Source: Tepidiforma thermophila | GTDB lineage: Bacteria > Chloroflexota > Dehalococcoidia > Tepidiformales > Tepidiformaceae | Direction: 5' to 3' | Assembly: GCF_002563855.1 (NCBI RefSeq) | Contig: NZ_PDJQ01000001.1 | Location: forward strand, 1,798,001-1,862,000 | DNA: 64,000 bases | In this document: piece after piece, positions 33,077 to 41,547 of the stretch | How positions within the stretch are numbered: position 1 is the stretch's first letter | How the letters are laid out: each line of letters starts with the position of its first letter | Position numbers and translations under genes: made by a program | The notes under the pieces: generated by a model | The model's input: the letters and a program-made list of their open reading frames with translations, nothing else | Told to the model about the DNA's origin: nothing | Databases searched by the model: none

Positions 33077-33244
33077 TCAGCGGTCGTCCTGCGCGAACCA
33101 TAACCGCACCGCCCCGTTGAGAATGAGGACGACCCCGATGGCCATCCCGATATTCCACTCTACTGCCTGCGTGAGGAGGAAGAGGATCAGCACAACGCCG
33201 AGAACAATGGAGATGACCGAGAAAATGAGATTCGCTGTGCGCAT
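33077..33244 (-). CDS. small two-helix membrane protein
   Basis: A 55-residue protein with two hydrophobic helices (LIFSVISIVLGVVLILFLLT and IGMAIGVVLILNGAVRLWF) separated by a short polar turn, plus a charged C-terminus (QDDR). ATG 33244 is used. It lies upstream of, and on the same strand as, the universal stress and TrkA genes, 28 bases away, so may be in their transcript. No known family is recognised. Confidence 0.6.
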   Translation of the reverse strand: MRTANLIFSVISIVLGVVLILFLLTQAVEWNIGMAIGVVLILNGAVRLWFAQDDR

Positions 33245-33309
33245 GGCTCGTGACGGGGCAGCCTCTCCGCCCATGCTACGCCCGGGCCCGGAAAGGGGGA
33301 ATGTCGCCG

Positions 33310-33525
33310 CTACGCAAGCCTGAGCAGCGGCTGCCCCTGTTCGACCCGCTCACCTGCGCTGACCAGCACTTCGGCGACGGTGCCGGCCACCTCGGCCTCG
33401 ATCGGCAGTTCCATCTTCATGGATTCGACAACGAATAGCTCCCGTCCGGGTTCAATGTGGTCGCCCGGGCGGGTAAGCACCTCCTTAATCGTTCCGGTCA
33501 TCGGTGAGTGCAGCTCGTTCGGCAC
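33310..33525 (-). CDS. biotin/lipoyl carrier protein (BCCP-like)
   Basis: A 71-residue biotin-carrier domain. The biotinylation motif is VESMKMELP, the Lys in M-K-M, within a hammerhead fold (LHSPMTGTIKEVLTRPGDHI; ERVEQGQPLLRLA). It is a free-standing carrier such as in methylmalonyl/propionyl- or acetyl-CoA carboxylases; no carboxylase subunit is nearby. The start is ambiguous; GTG 33525 gives the domain without extension and has GGAGG 11 bases upstream. The gap beyond it is noncoding. Confidence 0.85.
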   Translation of the reverse strand: MPNELHSPMTGTIKEVLTRPGDHIEPGRELFVVESMKMELPIEAEVAGTVAEVLVSAGERVEQGQPLLRLA

Positions 33526-34042
33526 CTGGTGAATTCCTCCGCGGGGCTTGCGCCGGCATCCTACTGTGCGCGCCGGCACCGCGCGACCGGGCGCAGGCGG
33601 AGGAACGGCGCAGGGGCCGCTCCCGGCCCCTGAAGGCGGAAGCGGCCCCTGGCTGAAGTTGGAGGACGTCTATCGGGGCCGTTGCGGGCTGCGGGTGGAC
33701 CCCAGCGCGCATGATCGCGCCCATTCGCCGGGCGGTTCGTGCAGTGCAGCCCGGAGGCGCACCGCCTACCCGACCTGGCTGGCCGCCCGTACCGGAGCCG
33801 TGACTCACAGCCGGGCTGTCGTCGCCGTCCGGGGCGTCAGCCCCGGGGGCGCTGGCGCGGCGGCTCCCGACCACCCCGCCTCCAACTGGCGGGAACTGTA
33901 TCGCCGGGAGCGCCGGGGACCAAGCAACTTATGACGTCTGACCCAACCCTTGACAAACTCTTGATATCCGGAACTTCCGACTGCGGCCGTTGAATGGCAA
34001 CTCGACAGAATTTCCCGTGCAGGCGCCTAAATTTACCGTCGA
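33526..34042. other. 517-bp gap: hairpin-rich, no convincing gene
   Basis: No frame here looks like a protein; both strands give Arg/Pro/Gly-rich shadow translations. Several stable hairpins occur. AGGGGCCG/CGGCCCCT is at 33612-33631, and the same left arm extended to AGGGGCCGCT pairs instead with AGCGGCCCCT (33641-33650). CCGGGGC/GCCCCGG is at 33829-33846. A promoter-like -35/-10 pair and a repeat array lie at 33928-33969. A structured RNA on the minus strand is possible. I see no tmRNA, RNase P or SRP signature. Confidence 0.4.
33928..33969 (-). promoter_or_regulatory. CarH-operator-like direct repeats with embedded promoter
   Basis: Three contiguous 11-mers, TCTGACCCAAC, CCTTGACAAAC and TCTTGATATCC (33937-33969), follow the spacing of the carH spacer at 54648-54680. 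The second fits the pattern nnTnnACAnnn fully, the others partly. The core TTGACAAA-nn-TTGA-n-ATCCGG is nearly the same at both loci. On the minus strand TTGTCA (33956-33951), 17 bases, CATAAG (33933-33928) could be a promoter reading into the gap. Confidence 0.45.
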
Positions 34043-35020
34043 CTAGACAAACTCGAGGGGTCGTTCGGCACTGAAAGGAGTGAGCTCTTCCTTGATGTCG
34101 AAGCGGACCTGCTTCCAGGTGAACTTCACGGCCTTCTCGCCCTTCTCCGGGAGCGGCTCGACGATCGCCTCGAACATGCCCTGGTTGGTGACCTCCTTCG
34201 GCTGCGAAAGCAGCTGCATGAAGCCTTCGGCGGCTTCGTGGGTCTCGAGCATGCGGGGCTGCCACCGTCCGAAGACCTTCGGATTCTCCGCGTATTCGTT
34301 CGTCATCCCCGTGCGCACGAAGGGATAGAGGACCGAGAATGCAGAGACCAGCTCCGCGCTGCGGCCAAGGTTCACCTGCAGCACCTTCGGGAGCTGGAGC
34401 ACGGCCCAGTTGGCGATGGCGTAGCCGGGGACGCTGACGCCCGGGTCGATGGCCTGTCGCGAGGAGATGTACACGAACTCGATCGGCTCGTTGGCATACA
34501 CGGCCTCCCCGGACCAGAGGTGGGTCATCGCCATGAAGCCATCGATCTTCGTGTCGAGCACGAGGCGGGTCTCGGTGAGGTTGTTGATGAACGCCTGGCG
34601 AACCCGGGCGCGCCGCATTGCCATCGATTCCCCCTCGATCTCACGGAGCGAGCGGCCGAACGAGTAGCCCTTCTCGGTGAGCCCCGAGTTGCAGATGACG
34701 AGATTGGGGATGCCGCCCATTTTCTCAATGACATAACTTCGACTCGCCCACAGGTCCCCCATGTTCGTGACGTCGGCCTGCAGCGGGAACGCATTGACGC
34801 CCTGGCTGCGCAGGTATTCAACCAGGTCGAGGCCGTCGTCATAGGACGAGTGGAAGTGGACGGCGACGCTCTCGGCTCCGTTCAGGCCGGCGGCCAGGGC
34901 GAACGACTGGCCCAGGCCGCCATCCTTACCGGCGCCGGAGATGAGGACGCGCTTGCCCTTCACCCCGGCCGAGAACTCAGGGGGAAAACGAAACTTGTCT
35001 GGGTTGACGGTGAATGCCAT
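34043..35020 (-). CDS. short-chain dehydrogenase/reductase-like protein, atypical active site
   Basis: A 325-residue Rossmann-fold SDR. The dinucleotide motif is VLISGAGKDGGLGQSFALAA and a NxxG-like strand reads LVICNSGLTEKG. The catalytic Ser-Tyr are in FVYISSRQAIDPGVSVPGYA, but the usual YxxxK reads YAIAN, so Lys is replaced by Asn. Longer than classical SDRs by about 70 residues (C-terminal ~60 residues with KFTWKQVRFDI). It may be an unusual or inactive member, or it may supply the proton relay differently. Upstream, CATAAT (35053-35048, minus) is a likely -10. Confidence 0.8.
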   Translation of the reverse strand: MAFTVNPDKFRFPPEFSAGVKGKRVLISGAGKDGGLGQSFALAAGLNGAESVAVHFHSSYDDGLDLVEYLRSQGVNAFPLQADVTNMGDLWASRSYVIEKMGGIPNLVICNSGLTEKGYSFGRSLREIEGESMAMRRARVRQAFINNLTETRLVLDTKIDGFMAMTHLWSGEAVYANEPIEFVYISSRQAIDPGVSVPGYAIANWAVLQLPKVLQVNLGRSAELVSAFSVLYPFVRTGMTNEYAENPKVFGRWQPRMLETHEAAEGFMQLLSQPKEVTNQGMFEAIVEPLPEKGEKAVKFTWKQVRFDIKEELTPFSAERPLEFV

Positions 35021-35089
35021 GTGCGAACTCCGAAGGTATTGGTCCGCATTATGGCAGAGGGCCGGCCTATAGCGCAGTCGTGGCCGGAA

Positions 35090-36127
35090 TTACCGAACCC
35101 CGGCGCGAGGTCGAATCAGCCCGCGCCGTGCGGCCTCCTCGATAATCTGCACCACGTTGGTAGCCGCCCCTTTTCGGATGCTGTCCGTGACGGTCCAGAA
35201 CGTGATCCCGCCCGGGGTGGAGTGATCAGGCCGGAGACGCCCGACCAGCACCCGGTCCGTCCCGGCGACATCCATCGGCGTGGGGTATCGCTCAGCGGCC
35301 GGGTCATCCATCAGCTCGATACCAGGTGCAGCCGCCATCAGCCCCCGCGCCTCTGCCGCCGAAATCGGCCGTTCGAACTCGGCCCAGACGCTCATCGCGT
35401 GCCCGAAGAACGTCGGAATGCGCACACACGTGGCGCTCACCCGCACCTCCGGGGCATGGAGGATCTTGCGCGTCTCGTTCGCCATCTTCAGCTCTTCCTT
35501 CGTGTAGCCGTCGTCGGCGAACAGGTCGATCTGCGGGACGGCGTTGAAGGCGATTTCTCGCTTCTGCGTGCCGCTCGGCTCGTGCCGCCCCGCGAGGGCG
35601 GCTTCGGTCTCCCTGCGGAGACCCTCAATTGCAGCAGCACCGGCGCCCGCGACGGCCTGGTAGGTGCTGACGATGACGCGCTTCAGCGGATTAACCCGGT
35701 GGATAGGGTTCAGCGCGAGGACCATGGGGGTGGTGGTGCAGTTCGGCTGACTGACAATCCCGCGGTGCCACTCGAGGTCCTCCGGGTTGATCTCCGGGAT
35801 CACGAGCGGCACGTTTGGGTCCATCCGGAACGCGCTCGAGTCATCGATCACGAAGCTCCCGTTGGCAGCGGCGATCGGTGCGTACTGTTTCGATGCTGCA
35901 CCGGATGCCGAGAGGAAGACGATGTGGTCCTCAGGGCCGAAGCTTTCGGCGGTCGTCTCCTCGACGACGATCTCGCGCCCGCGGAACTGGACAACCTTAC
36001 CGGCCGAGCGGGCCGTGGCCAGCAGGCGGAGTCGCCCGACGGGCAACTGCCGCTCGTCGAGAATCTTGAGGAATTCTTGGCCAACGATGCCGCTCGCGCC
36101 GACGACGGTGATGTTATAGGCCTCCAT
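35090..36127 (-). CDS. asd: aspartate-semialdehyde dehydrogenase
   Basis: A 345-residue NADP-dependent enzyme that reduces aspartyl-phosphate to aspartate semialdehyde in the Lys/Met/Thr/diaminopimelate pathway. The N-terminus is ITVVGASGIVGQEFLKIL. The catalytic Cys130 is in IVSQPNCTTTPMVLAL, and the substrate Arg/Glu region is at VRIPTFFGHAMSVW with the catalytic His in HAMS. Family length. It is transcribed toward the SDR, with 69 bases between, and is divergent from the crotonase at 36248. Confidence 0.95.
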   Translation of the reverse strand: MEAYNITVVGASGIVGQEFLKILDERQLPVGRLRLLATARSAGKVVQFRGREIVVEETTAESFGPEDHIVFLSASGAASKQYAPIAAANGSFVIDDSSAFRMDPNVPLVIPEINPEDLEWHRGIVSQPNCTTTPMVLALNPIHRVNPLKRVIVSTYQAVAGAGAAAIEGLRRETEAALAGRHEPSGTQKREIAFNAVPQIDLFADDGYTKEELKMANETRKILHAPEVRVSATCVRIPTFFGHAMSVWAEFERPISAAEARGLMAAAPGIELMDDPAAERYPTPMDVAGTDRVLVGRLRPDHSTPGGITFWTVTDSIRKGAATNVVQIIEEAARRGLIRPRAGVR

Positions 36128-36247
36128 CGAGAGCTCCGGGGGCTGAGTCTATCCTGCCATGGTAGGTGCTCCCACCGAACCGGTGAACCCGCGACCGCCC
36201 GGCTTCCGCGCCGGTACACTTCCCCCACCCTTCCGCGGAGTGCAGCC

Positions 36248-37090
36248 ATGGAGTTCGAGGACCTCCTCTACCGGGTGGATGGGCCGATCGCCTGGATCAC
36301 CTTCAATCGCCCCCAGTACCGCAATGCCCAGTCCTGGCGCTTGCTCGACGAGTACGACCGCGCCATGGACCTCGCGGTGGCCGACCCCGCAGTTCGCGTC
36401 ATCATCACGCGGGGCGCCGGCGGCAACTTCTCGAGCGGGCACGACCTCGGAACGCCCGAGCAGGCCGCTGATCGTGCCGCGCGCGGCATCGCGGACGCCG
36501 GTATCGAGTTTTATGAGAACTTCCGGCACTACAACCTCGACCTGCTTGTGAAGTGGCGGAATGCCCCGAAGCCCACGATCGCTATGGTCGAGGGCTACTG
36601 CATCTTCGCCGGCTGGATGATGGCGGCCTGCGTCGACCTTGTCTTCGCAGCGCGCAACGCCCTGTTCCTGCCGGCCATGCTCGAGTACTTTTCCCTTCCC
36701 TACGACGTTGGGGTCCGCAAAGCGAAGGAGCTGATGTTCGAGAGCCGGTTCCTGACGGCTGAGGAGGCGATGCAGCTCGGGTTCGTCAACCGCGTCTACG
36801 ATCCGGATGACCTTGAACGCGAAACAACCGGGTATGCCCTGCGTGTTGCGGAGAACAACCCGGTGGTAGTTCGTCTCTCGAAGGCGGCCGCGAACCGGGC
36901 GCAGGACATGATGGGCTACTCCGCCTTCCTCGACGCCGGGCTCTCCGATTACCTCGTGATGATGGCAAACCGCGGCGAGGCGCGGACCCGCGGAGGCCGG
37001 CGGCTCGGCGGGGTCGAACTCGCCCTTCGAGGGCTGCGGGGCGAACGTCCGGGGCTCACGCCGCGTGCGGGCGGCGAAGCCGCGCCGTAA
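36248..37090 (+). CDS. enoyl-CoA hydratase/isomerase-family protein, catalytic Glu residues not conserved
   Basis: A 280-residue crotonase-fold protein: IAWITFNRPQYRNAQSWRLL, IITRGAGGNFSSGHDLGTP and IAMVEGYCIFAGWMMAACVD. Neither hydratase Glu is clearly present: the GGGCE position reads AGWMM, and the P-E-x-G-G position reads LEYFSLPYDVG. A different crotonase activity, such as a decarboxylase or racemase-like function, or a non-catalytic role, is likely. It ends inside murJ (35-base convergent overlap). The much longer open frame upstream, antisense to asd and the SDR, is not used. Confidence 0.82.
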   Translation: MEFEDLLYRVDGPIAWITFNRPQYRNAQSWRLLDEYDRAMDLAVADPAVRVIITRGAGGNFSSGHDLGTPEQAADRAARGIADAGIEFYENFRHYNLDLLVKWRNAPKPTIAMVEGYCIFAGWMMAACVDLVFAARNALFLPAMLEYFSLPYDVGVRKAKELMFESRFLTAEEAMQLGFVNRVYDPDDLERETTGYALRVAENNPVVVRLSKAAANRAQDMMGYSAFLDAGLSDYLVMMANRGEARTRGGRRLGGVELALRGLRGERPGLTPRAGGEAAP

Positions 37091-38663
37091 GGCGGCCAAC
37101 GACCTCCTCAAACTCTGGGACGCCCAGTGTTCTCGCCGCCGCTGCATAGGCGAGCGCGCCGACGACAGTGCCCGCGACGGAACTCACGGCGGCATTTACC
37201 CATGTGTCGTACCGGAGAACGGTTGAGACGACGGCGAGGGCTGCGCCCATCAGGGCTCCGGCCAGGGCGATGCGTGCGATGCCCGCCAGCTCCGGCCACG
37301 GGCCCCAACCAGTGCGGCGGACAAAGAGCGCATACAGCGCCAGCCACTCGACCCACGACGCCGCTCCAACAGCGAACGCAAGGCCGCGGACGCCGAACGG
37401 ATCCCACAGCAGCGCGCCGAGCGCAAGGTTGACGGCAACCGCGAGCACGGCGAGGGCGACCGGCGTCCGGGTATCACCGAGGGCGTAGAAGCCGCGGCTG
37501 TGAATCTCGATACCGGCCTGGGGAACGATACCCAGGCAGTACCAGCCCAGCGCTGCGGCTGTCATCAGCGAGTCGCTGCGGGTGAAAGCTCCTCGCTCAA
37601 GGAGGGTGACCACTGCCGGTTCGCGCAGCAAGGCCAGGCCGAGGGCAGCAGGGACGGTGAGGAACATAATCAGGCGCAACACGCGCGAGACCGTTTCGTT
37701 CAACGCATCGAGTTCGTCACGGGCTACCTGGCCGGCAAGCCGCGGGAACACCGCCGTCGAGAGCGCCATGCCGAAGAGCGCGAGCGGCAATCCTGCAAGA
37801 AGCCATGCGTAGGTCATGTTGGAGATGGCGGAGGCGCCGACTTTCGATGCGAAGAACCCCGTCACCACGAAGTTGAGCTGGGCGGCGGCCAGCCCCACCA
37901 CTCTTGGCGCCATGAGCCGGCCCACTTCCCGGACAGCCGGGTCGGCCCACCCCAGGGTCGGCCGGTAGCGGAATCCCTCGCGAATGACCCCCGGGACCTG
38001 CACCCCGAGGTGCATCCCCGCGCCGAGGACAACGCCGAATGCAAGGCCATTGACGCCCCAGCGGTCGGCGAGGACGACCGCGCCGAAGATGATGCCGAGG
38101 TTGTACAGCATCGGTGCGAGCGCAGGCAGGAAGAACCGCTCGCGCCCGTTCAGCATGCCCGTCAGCATCCCGCTCGCAGCGAAGAGCAGGGTCGATGCGA
38201 GCATGATGCGGGTCAGCTCTACCGCCCGTCCGGTGAGCTTCTCCGACCGCCCGAGGTCGTCGCCCAGCCCCGGGGCGATGGCAGGCACGAGGACGGGTGC
38301 GAGCATGAACGCCGCCAGGCACAGTGCGGCCGTTGCGAGCACGACGAGATTGAGCACGCGGCTGGCCAGCAGCCAGGCTGCCGGCGGGCCTTCCCGCTCG
38401 AACTTCCTGGCGAACACGGGGATGAAGGCGCTGCCGAGTGTCGCCCCGGCCAGTACCTGGAAGATGAGGTCCGGAATGCGGAACGCGACGTTGTAGGCAT
38501 CGAGTTCCGGCGAGGCGCCGAACGCGTTGGCGATGACGATGGTCCGAACGACGCCCAGCAGCCGCGACCCCACGAAGCCGAACGCCACAATGGCCGCGGC
38601 GAGGGCGAGCCCGCCCCCGAGGGCCGCACGCGGGGACCCGGTGGCTCCGGGTGCTTCAGACAT
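37056..38663 (-). CDS. murJ: MurJ lipid II flippase
   Basis: A 535-residue integral membrane protein of the MVF/MOP superfamily with about 14 hydrophobic helices. Signature regions are GSRLLGVVRTIVIANAFGAS (helix 1), NVAFRIPDLIFQVLAGATLG (helix 2) and LYNLGIIFGAVVLA. It flips lipid-linked peptidoglycan precursors across the cytoplasmic membrane. ATG 38663 gives a short polar N-terminus. Family length is typical, and the gene stands alone between a convergent crotonase and a same-strand mannosidase. Confidence 0.93.
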   Translation of the reverse strand: MSEAPGATGSPRAALGGGLALAAAIVAFGFVGSRLLGVVRTIVIANAFGASPELDAYNVAFRIPDLIFQVLAGATLGSAFIPVFARKFEREGPPAAWLLASRVLNLVVLATAALCLAAFMLAPVLVPAIAPGLGDDLGRSEKLTGRAVELTRIMLASTLLFAASGMLTGMLNGRERFFLPALAPMLYNLGIIFGAVVLADRWGVNGLAFGVVLGAGMHLGVQVPGVIREGFRYRPTLGWADPAVREVGRLMAPRVVGLAAAQLNFVVTGFFASKVGASAISNMTYAWLLAGLPLALFGMALSTAVFPRLAGQVARDELDALNETVSRVLRLIMFLTVPAALGLALLREPAVVTLLERGAFTRSDSLMTAAALGWYCLGIVPQAGIEIHSRGFYALGDTRTPVALAVLAVAVNLALGALLWDPFGVRGLAFAVGAASWVEWLALYALFVRRTGWGPWPELAGIARIALAGALMGAALAVVSTVLRYDTWVNAAVSSVAGTVVGALAYAAAARTLGVPEFEEVVGRLTARLRRPHAA

Positions 38664-38698
38664 GGGCGCATGCTACGGCGGGCGGACGCAATGGGCGT

Positions 38699-41458
38699 TC
38701 AGCCCTCCTGGAAAGCGATGGTCGCAATCTCCCACGGACGAAGGTCGAGCTGCCAGCGGCCGTCTCGTCCATTCAGCTCTGTTGGGTTCCGTTCGAGCAG
38801 GTCGACCCGTGCCGCCTGCCACCCCGCGAGGGCTGGCGCCTCCAGGGTCACGGGTCCTGCCGCCGGCCCGCCGTAGACCCGGACGATGGGCTGGCCGGTC
38901 TCCTCGCTGCGGTGGGCTGCGCTGAGCGTTGCATCGCCAGAGATGCCGACAAGCGGGAGGTATGGCGGCAGGGGTCCCTCATGGCCGTTGGTGGCCCAGC
39001 CGATGGAGGGAAATGCCCAGGCGCGGGCGAGCCGGTCAATACCCGCGGTGTGCCATCCGCCTGTGTACGGGGCAATTGCGAACGCAAAGGAGTGCCGCCC
39101 GGGGCACTGGCTGTCGAACGTAGCAACCGTTGGGCCGGCGCCGCCCCTCCGGGTCCGGAGGTCCGGCCGCGACAACCAACCCACGCACCGCAAGAGGGTC
39201 AGGGCGAGGGCTTTCCTGCCGTTCCACTTGACGAATTCTCCCTCCGGCTGGCCGCGGTTGAACACCGCCACACCGAGCCCGCTCCCCTCGGCGGCAGCGA
39301 ACGTTTTCTGGGGAAAGGTGGTAGGCGGCAATTCCGCGCTCACGCCGTTCCAAGGCGCCGGCGCGAGGCCGCGAACGGCGACGTGGAAGTGGTTGTCGGT
39401 GACCGCGTACTCCGGCTCGAACGGCAAAGGGACCAGCGCACGCAGGCGGTGGTCTCGAGCCCGGTTCTCGACCGTGAGCCGGAGCTCCACCAGGGGCAGG
39501 CCGTGCCAGAGGCGGACCGCAACGTCAATTGGCTGGAGGACCCGCTCCCGGCGCGAACGCCGCTTCCGTCCCCGGCCCAGCCGCGCTGGCAGGTCGAACG
39601 TGAGCGTGTAGCGGAGCTCCTGCCAGGCAGGGGTGCTGATAGTTCCCGCGAGCGTTACCGCTGCCGGCTCCTCAACGGCGTCGTCGAGGATGTCCGCGTT
39701 GTATTCATCTCCCCGGTCCCCCTCGGAAACAACGATGCACGCCGGGTCGAGCACCATGTCGGTTTCGCGGTCGTGCACCGCCAGGCGCGCGCCGTACAGG
39801 CGGAGGTCGAACCGGTCGTTCCGGAGCCGCCGGGCCGAGGGCGTTCTGCGCGGCCGGGGAATCGCCGAATTGACGGGAACCGCCAGCTCCAGCCCTGCCG
39901 CCGCAGCGGATGGGAGGACTGCAGAAAGTCGCGCGCGCGGGCTCGTGCGAACGATCACCTCGGCGGTGTCGGCCAGCCCTTCGCCCGCAATCCGGCGAAC
40001 CGCCTCGCGCACCTCCGCCTCATCAACGACGGTGATGTCCGGCCCGACGGTCGTTGTCACGCGCAGGTGGCGGGCATCGAGCTCCCACGCCATGGCTTCG
40101 ATCGCGTGGACGTCGTACCGCTGCTCGCGGAGGAAGTCCAGGTGGCGCAGAGCCCCGCGCGGGCTTACCTGCTCATGCAAAAGGACGTCTCCGCCGCCGG
40201 CGGGTTCGAGCGCGAAGGGCACCTCGGTGCCGCCGGGGAGGCGCAGGGCATCGAACTGGGCCCACGCCGCAGGGACGTCCGCCTCGATGATGCACGGGGC
40301 GCCCGCGACCGGCCGCCATACGCCGAGGCCGCCCTGCGGCGGGACCTCGATTCGGCGCAGGAGGTGCCCGGCAGCCTCGCGGGCGACCTCCACCGCGAGC
40401 TGCTCCGCCCGGTCGTACCGGGGCAGCATCTCGCGGTGGACCTGGTCCACACTGCAGCCGCAAATCGAGTCGTGGGGCGTGTTTTCGAGCTCCAGCCGCC
40501 ACGCGTGCCGCAATGCAGGACTGCCGTCGGGACCCCCATGGAGCCGGGCGAGCAGCTCGAGCGGTTCGGCATACCGCTCGAGGGCGCGCGTCACCTCGAA
40601 ATCGCGCTGCTTCAAGTACATTCGTGAGGAGAGCACACCGACCAGGACATTCGAACGGTCGGGCGAGCGAAGTTCGCCGCGAAGCACCACGGCGTCGATC
40701 CCGGCGTCGAGCACGGCACGCTCATAATCGGCGAGGGTCGCCAGGACGAAACGGTAGCCGCGGCCCTCCGCAGCGGCCAGCACCTCCGGGACGTGCGGCT
40801 CCATCCGGGAATGGTCGGTGCCGTTCATCAGGAGGGCTGGCAGCCCCTCGCGGAGGTCGCGCTCCTGCCGCCGAACCCGCTCGAGAAAGTCGTCGACCTG
40901 TTCAGGCAGCCGCCAGCCGCTGGAGTAGCTGTTACGGAGGTACAGAACCGGGATGCGAGTTCCATCCGGTGCTTCCCACCAGAAGCTCCACCCCGGCACG
41001 CTATCGGGCACCCCCCGCCAGAGGCAGGCGCTGGTGAGGCCGAGCTGCCGCATGATCTGCGGCATCTGGGCGATATGTCCAAACTGGTCTGCACAGTGGC
41101 CGACGCGGAGACAGCCGCCCATCCGCTCAGCGAAGCGGATGCCGCGCTGGAAGCTGCGGATATGCGACTCGGCTGAGGGGAGAAACTCATCCGGCTGGAC
41201 CCACCACGGGCCGATGACGATGCGGCCAGCCTCGATAAGTGCGCGCAACCGCCCCTCGTTCTCGGGTCGCAGCTCAAGGTAGTCGGCGATGACGATGCTT
41301 TGGCCGTCGAGGTTGAAGCAGCGGAACGCGGGGTCCCGCTCCATGTGGTCGATAAGCTCGTCGACCATCTGGACCAGTCGCCAGCGAAAGAGCTCGTGAG
41401 GCTGATACCACTCCCGGTCCCAGTGGGTATGCGGGACGACGTAGACGGTGCGTTCCAT
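38699..41458 (-). CDS. GH38 alpha-mannosidase
   Basis: A 919-residue glycoside hydrolase family 38 enzyme. The zinc ligands are in the N-terminal HTHWDREWY (His10, His12, Asp14), and the nucleophile Asp124 in GHCADQFGHIAQMPQI. Helical and beta domains follow: YLRNSYSSGWRLPEQ, HDSICGCSVDQVHREML (typical middle-domain sequence). It is probably cytoplasmic, since no signal peptide exists. It releases alpha-mannose, for example from storage or 2-O-mannosylglycerate-type compounds as MngB does. ATG 41458 is used. Neighbouring genes give no substrate clue. Confidence 0.92.
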   Translation of the reverse strand: MERTVYVVPHTHWDREWYQPHELFRWRLVQMVDELIDHMERDPAFRCFNLDGQSIVIADYLELRPENEGRLRALIEAGRIVIGPWWVQPDEFLPSAESHIRSFQRGIRFAERMGGCLRVGHCADQFGHIAQMPQIMRQLGLTSACLWRGVPDSVPGWSFWWEAPDGTRIPVLYLRNSYSSGWRLPEQVDDFLERVRRQERDLREGLPALLMNGTDHSRMEPHVPEVLAAAEGRGYRFVLATLADYERAVLDAGIDAVVLRGELRSPDRSNVLVGVLSSRMYLKQRDFEVTRALERYAEPLELLARLHGGPDGSPALRHAWRLELENTPHDSICGCSVDQVHREMLPRYDRAEQLAVEVAREAAGHLLRRIEVPPQGGLGVWRPVAGAPCIIEADVPAAWAQFDALRLPGGTEVPFALEPAGGGDVLLHEQVSPRGALRHLDFLREQRYDVHAIEAMAWELDARHLRVTTTVGPDITVVDEAEVREAVRRIAGEGLADTAEVIVRTSPRARLSAVLPSAAAAGLELAVPVNSAIPRPRRTPSARRLRNDRFDLRLYGARLAVHDRETDMVLDPACIVVSEGDRGDEYNADILDDAVEEPAAVTLAGTISTPAWQELRYTLTFDLPARLGRGRKRRSRRERVLQPIDVAVRLWHGLPLVELRLTVENRARDHRLRALVPLPFEPEYAVTDNHFHVAVRGLAPAPWNGVSAELPPTTFPQKTFAAAEGSGLGVAVFNRGQPEGEFVKWNGRKALALTLLRCVGWLSRPDLRTRRGGAGPTVATFDSQCPGRHSFAFAIAPYTGGWHTAGIDRLARAWAFPSIGWATNGHEGPLPPYLPLVGISGDATLSAAHRSEETGQPIVRVYGGPAAGPVTLEAPALAGWQAARVDLLERNPTELNGRDGRWQLDLRPWEIATIAFQEG

Positions 41459-41547
41459 GGCGAGCCTCCCTCGACCCCGTTCCGGCGATTGTACGGGGCA
41501 GGGCATTGCTGCTTGCACCTGCACGTGCGGCAGTGTTCCATCAGCCA

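Noticed and set aside
33485-33874. Minus-strand frame in the 517-bp gap
   Set aside because: Arg/Ala/Pro-rich, overlaps the carrier gene, and no ribosome-binding site; kept as possible RNA-coding or spacer.
33526-34042. RNase P RNA, tmRNA or SRP RNA in the gap
   Set aside because: None of the conserved core sequences of these RNAs was found on either strand.
34238-37090. A 950-residue plus-strand open frame
   Set aside because: Only the last 280 residues are a real crotonase protein; the rest is antisense to asd and the SDR and has no domain sense. High-GC codon bias keeps such frames open.
38651-40627. A 658-residue plus-strand open frame
   Set aside because: Fully antisense to the GH38 mannosidase, whose catalytic motifs are clear; translation is low-complexity shadow.
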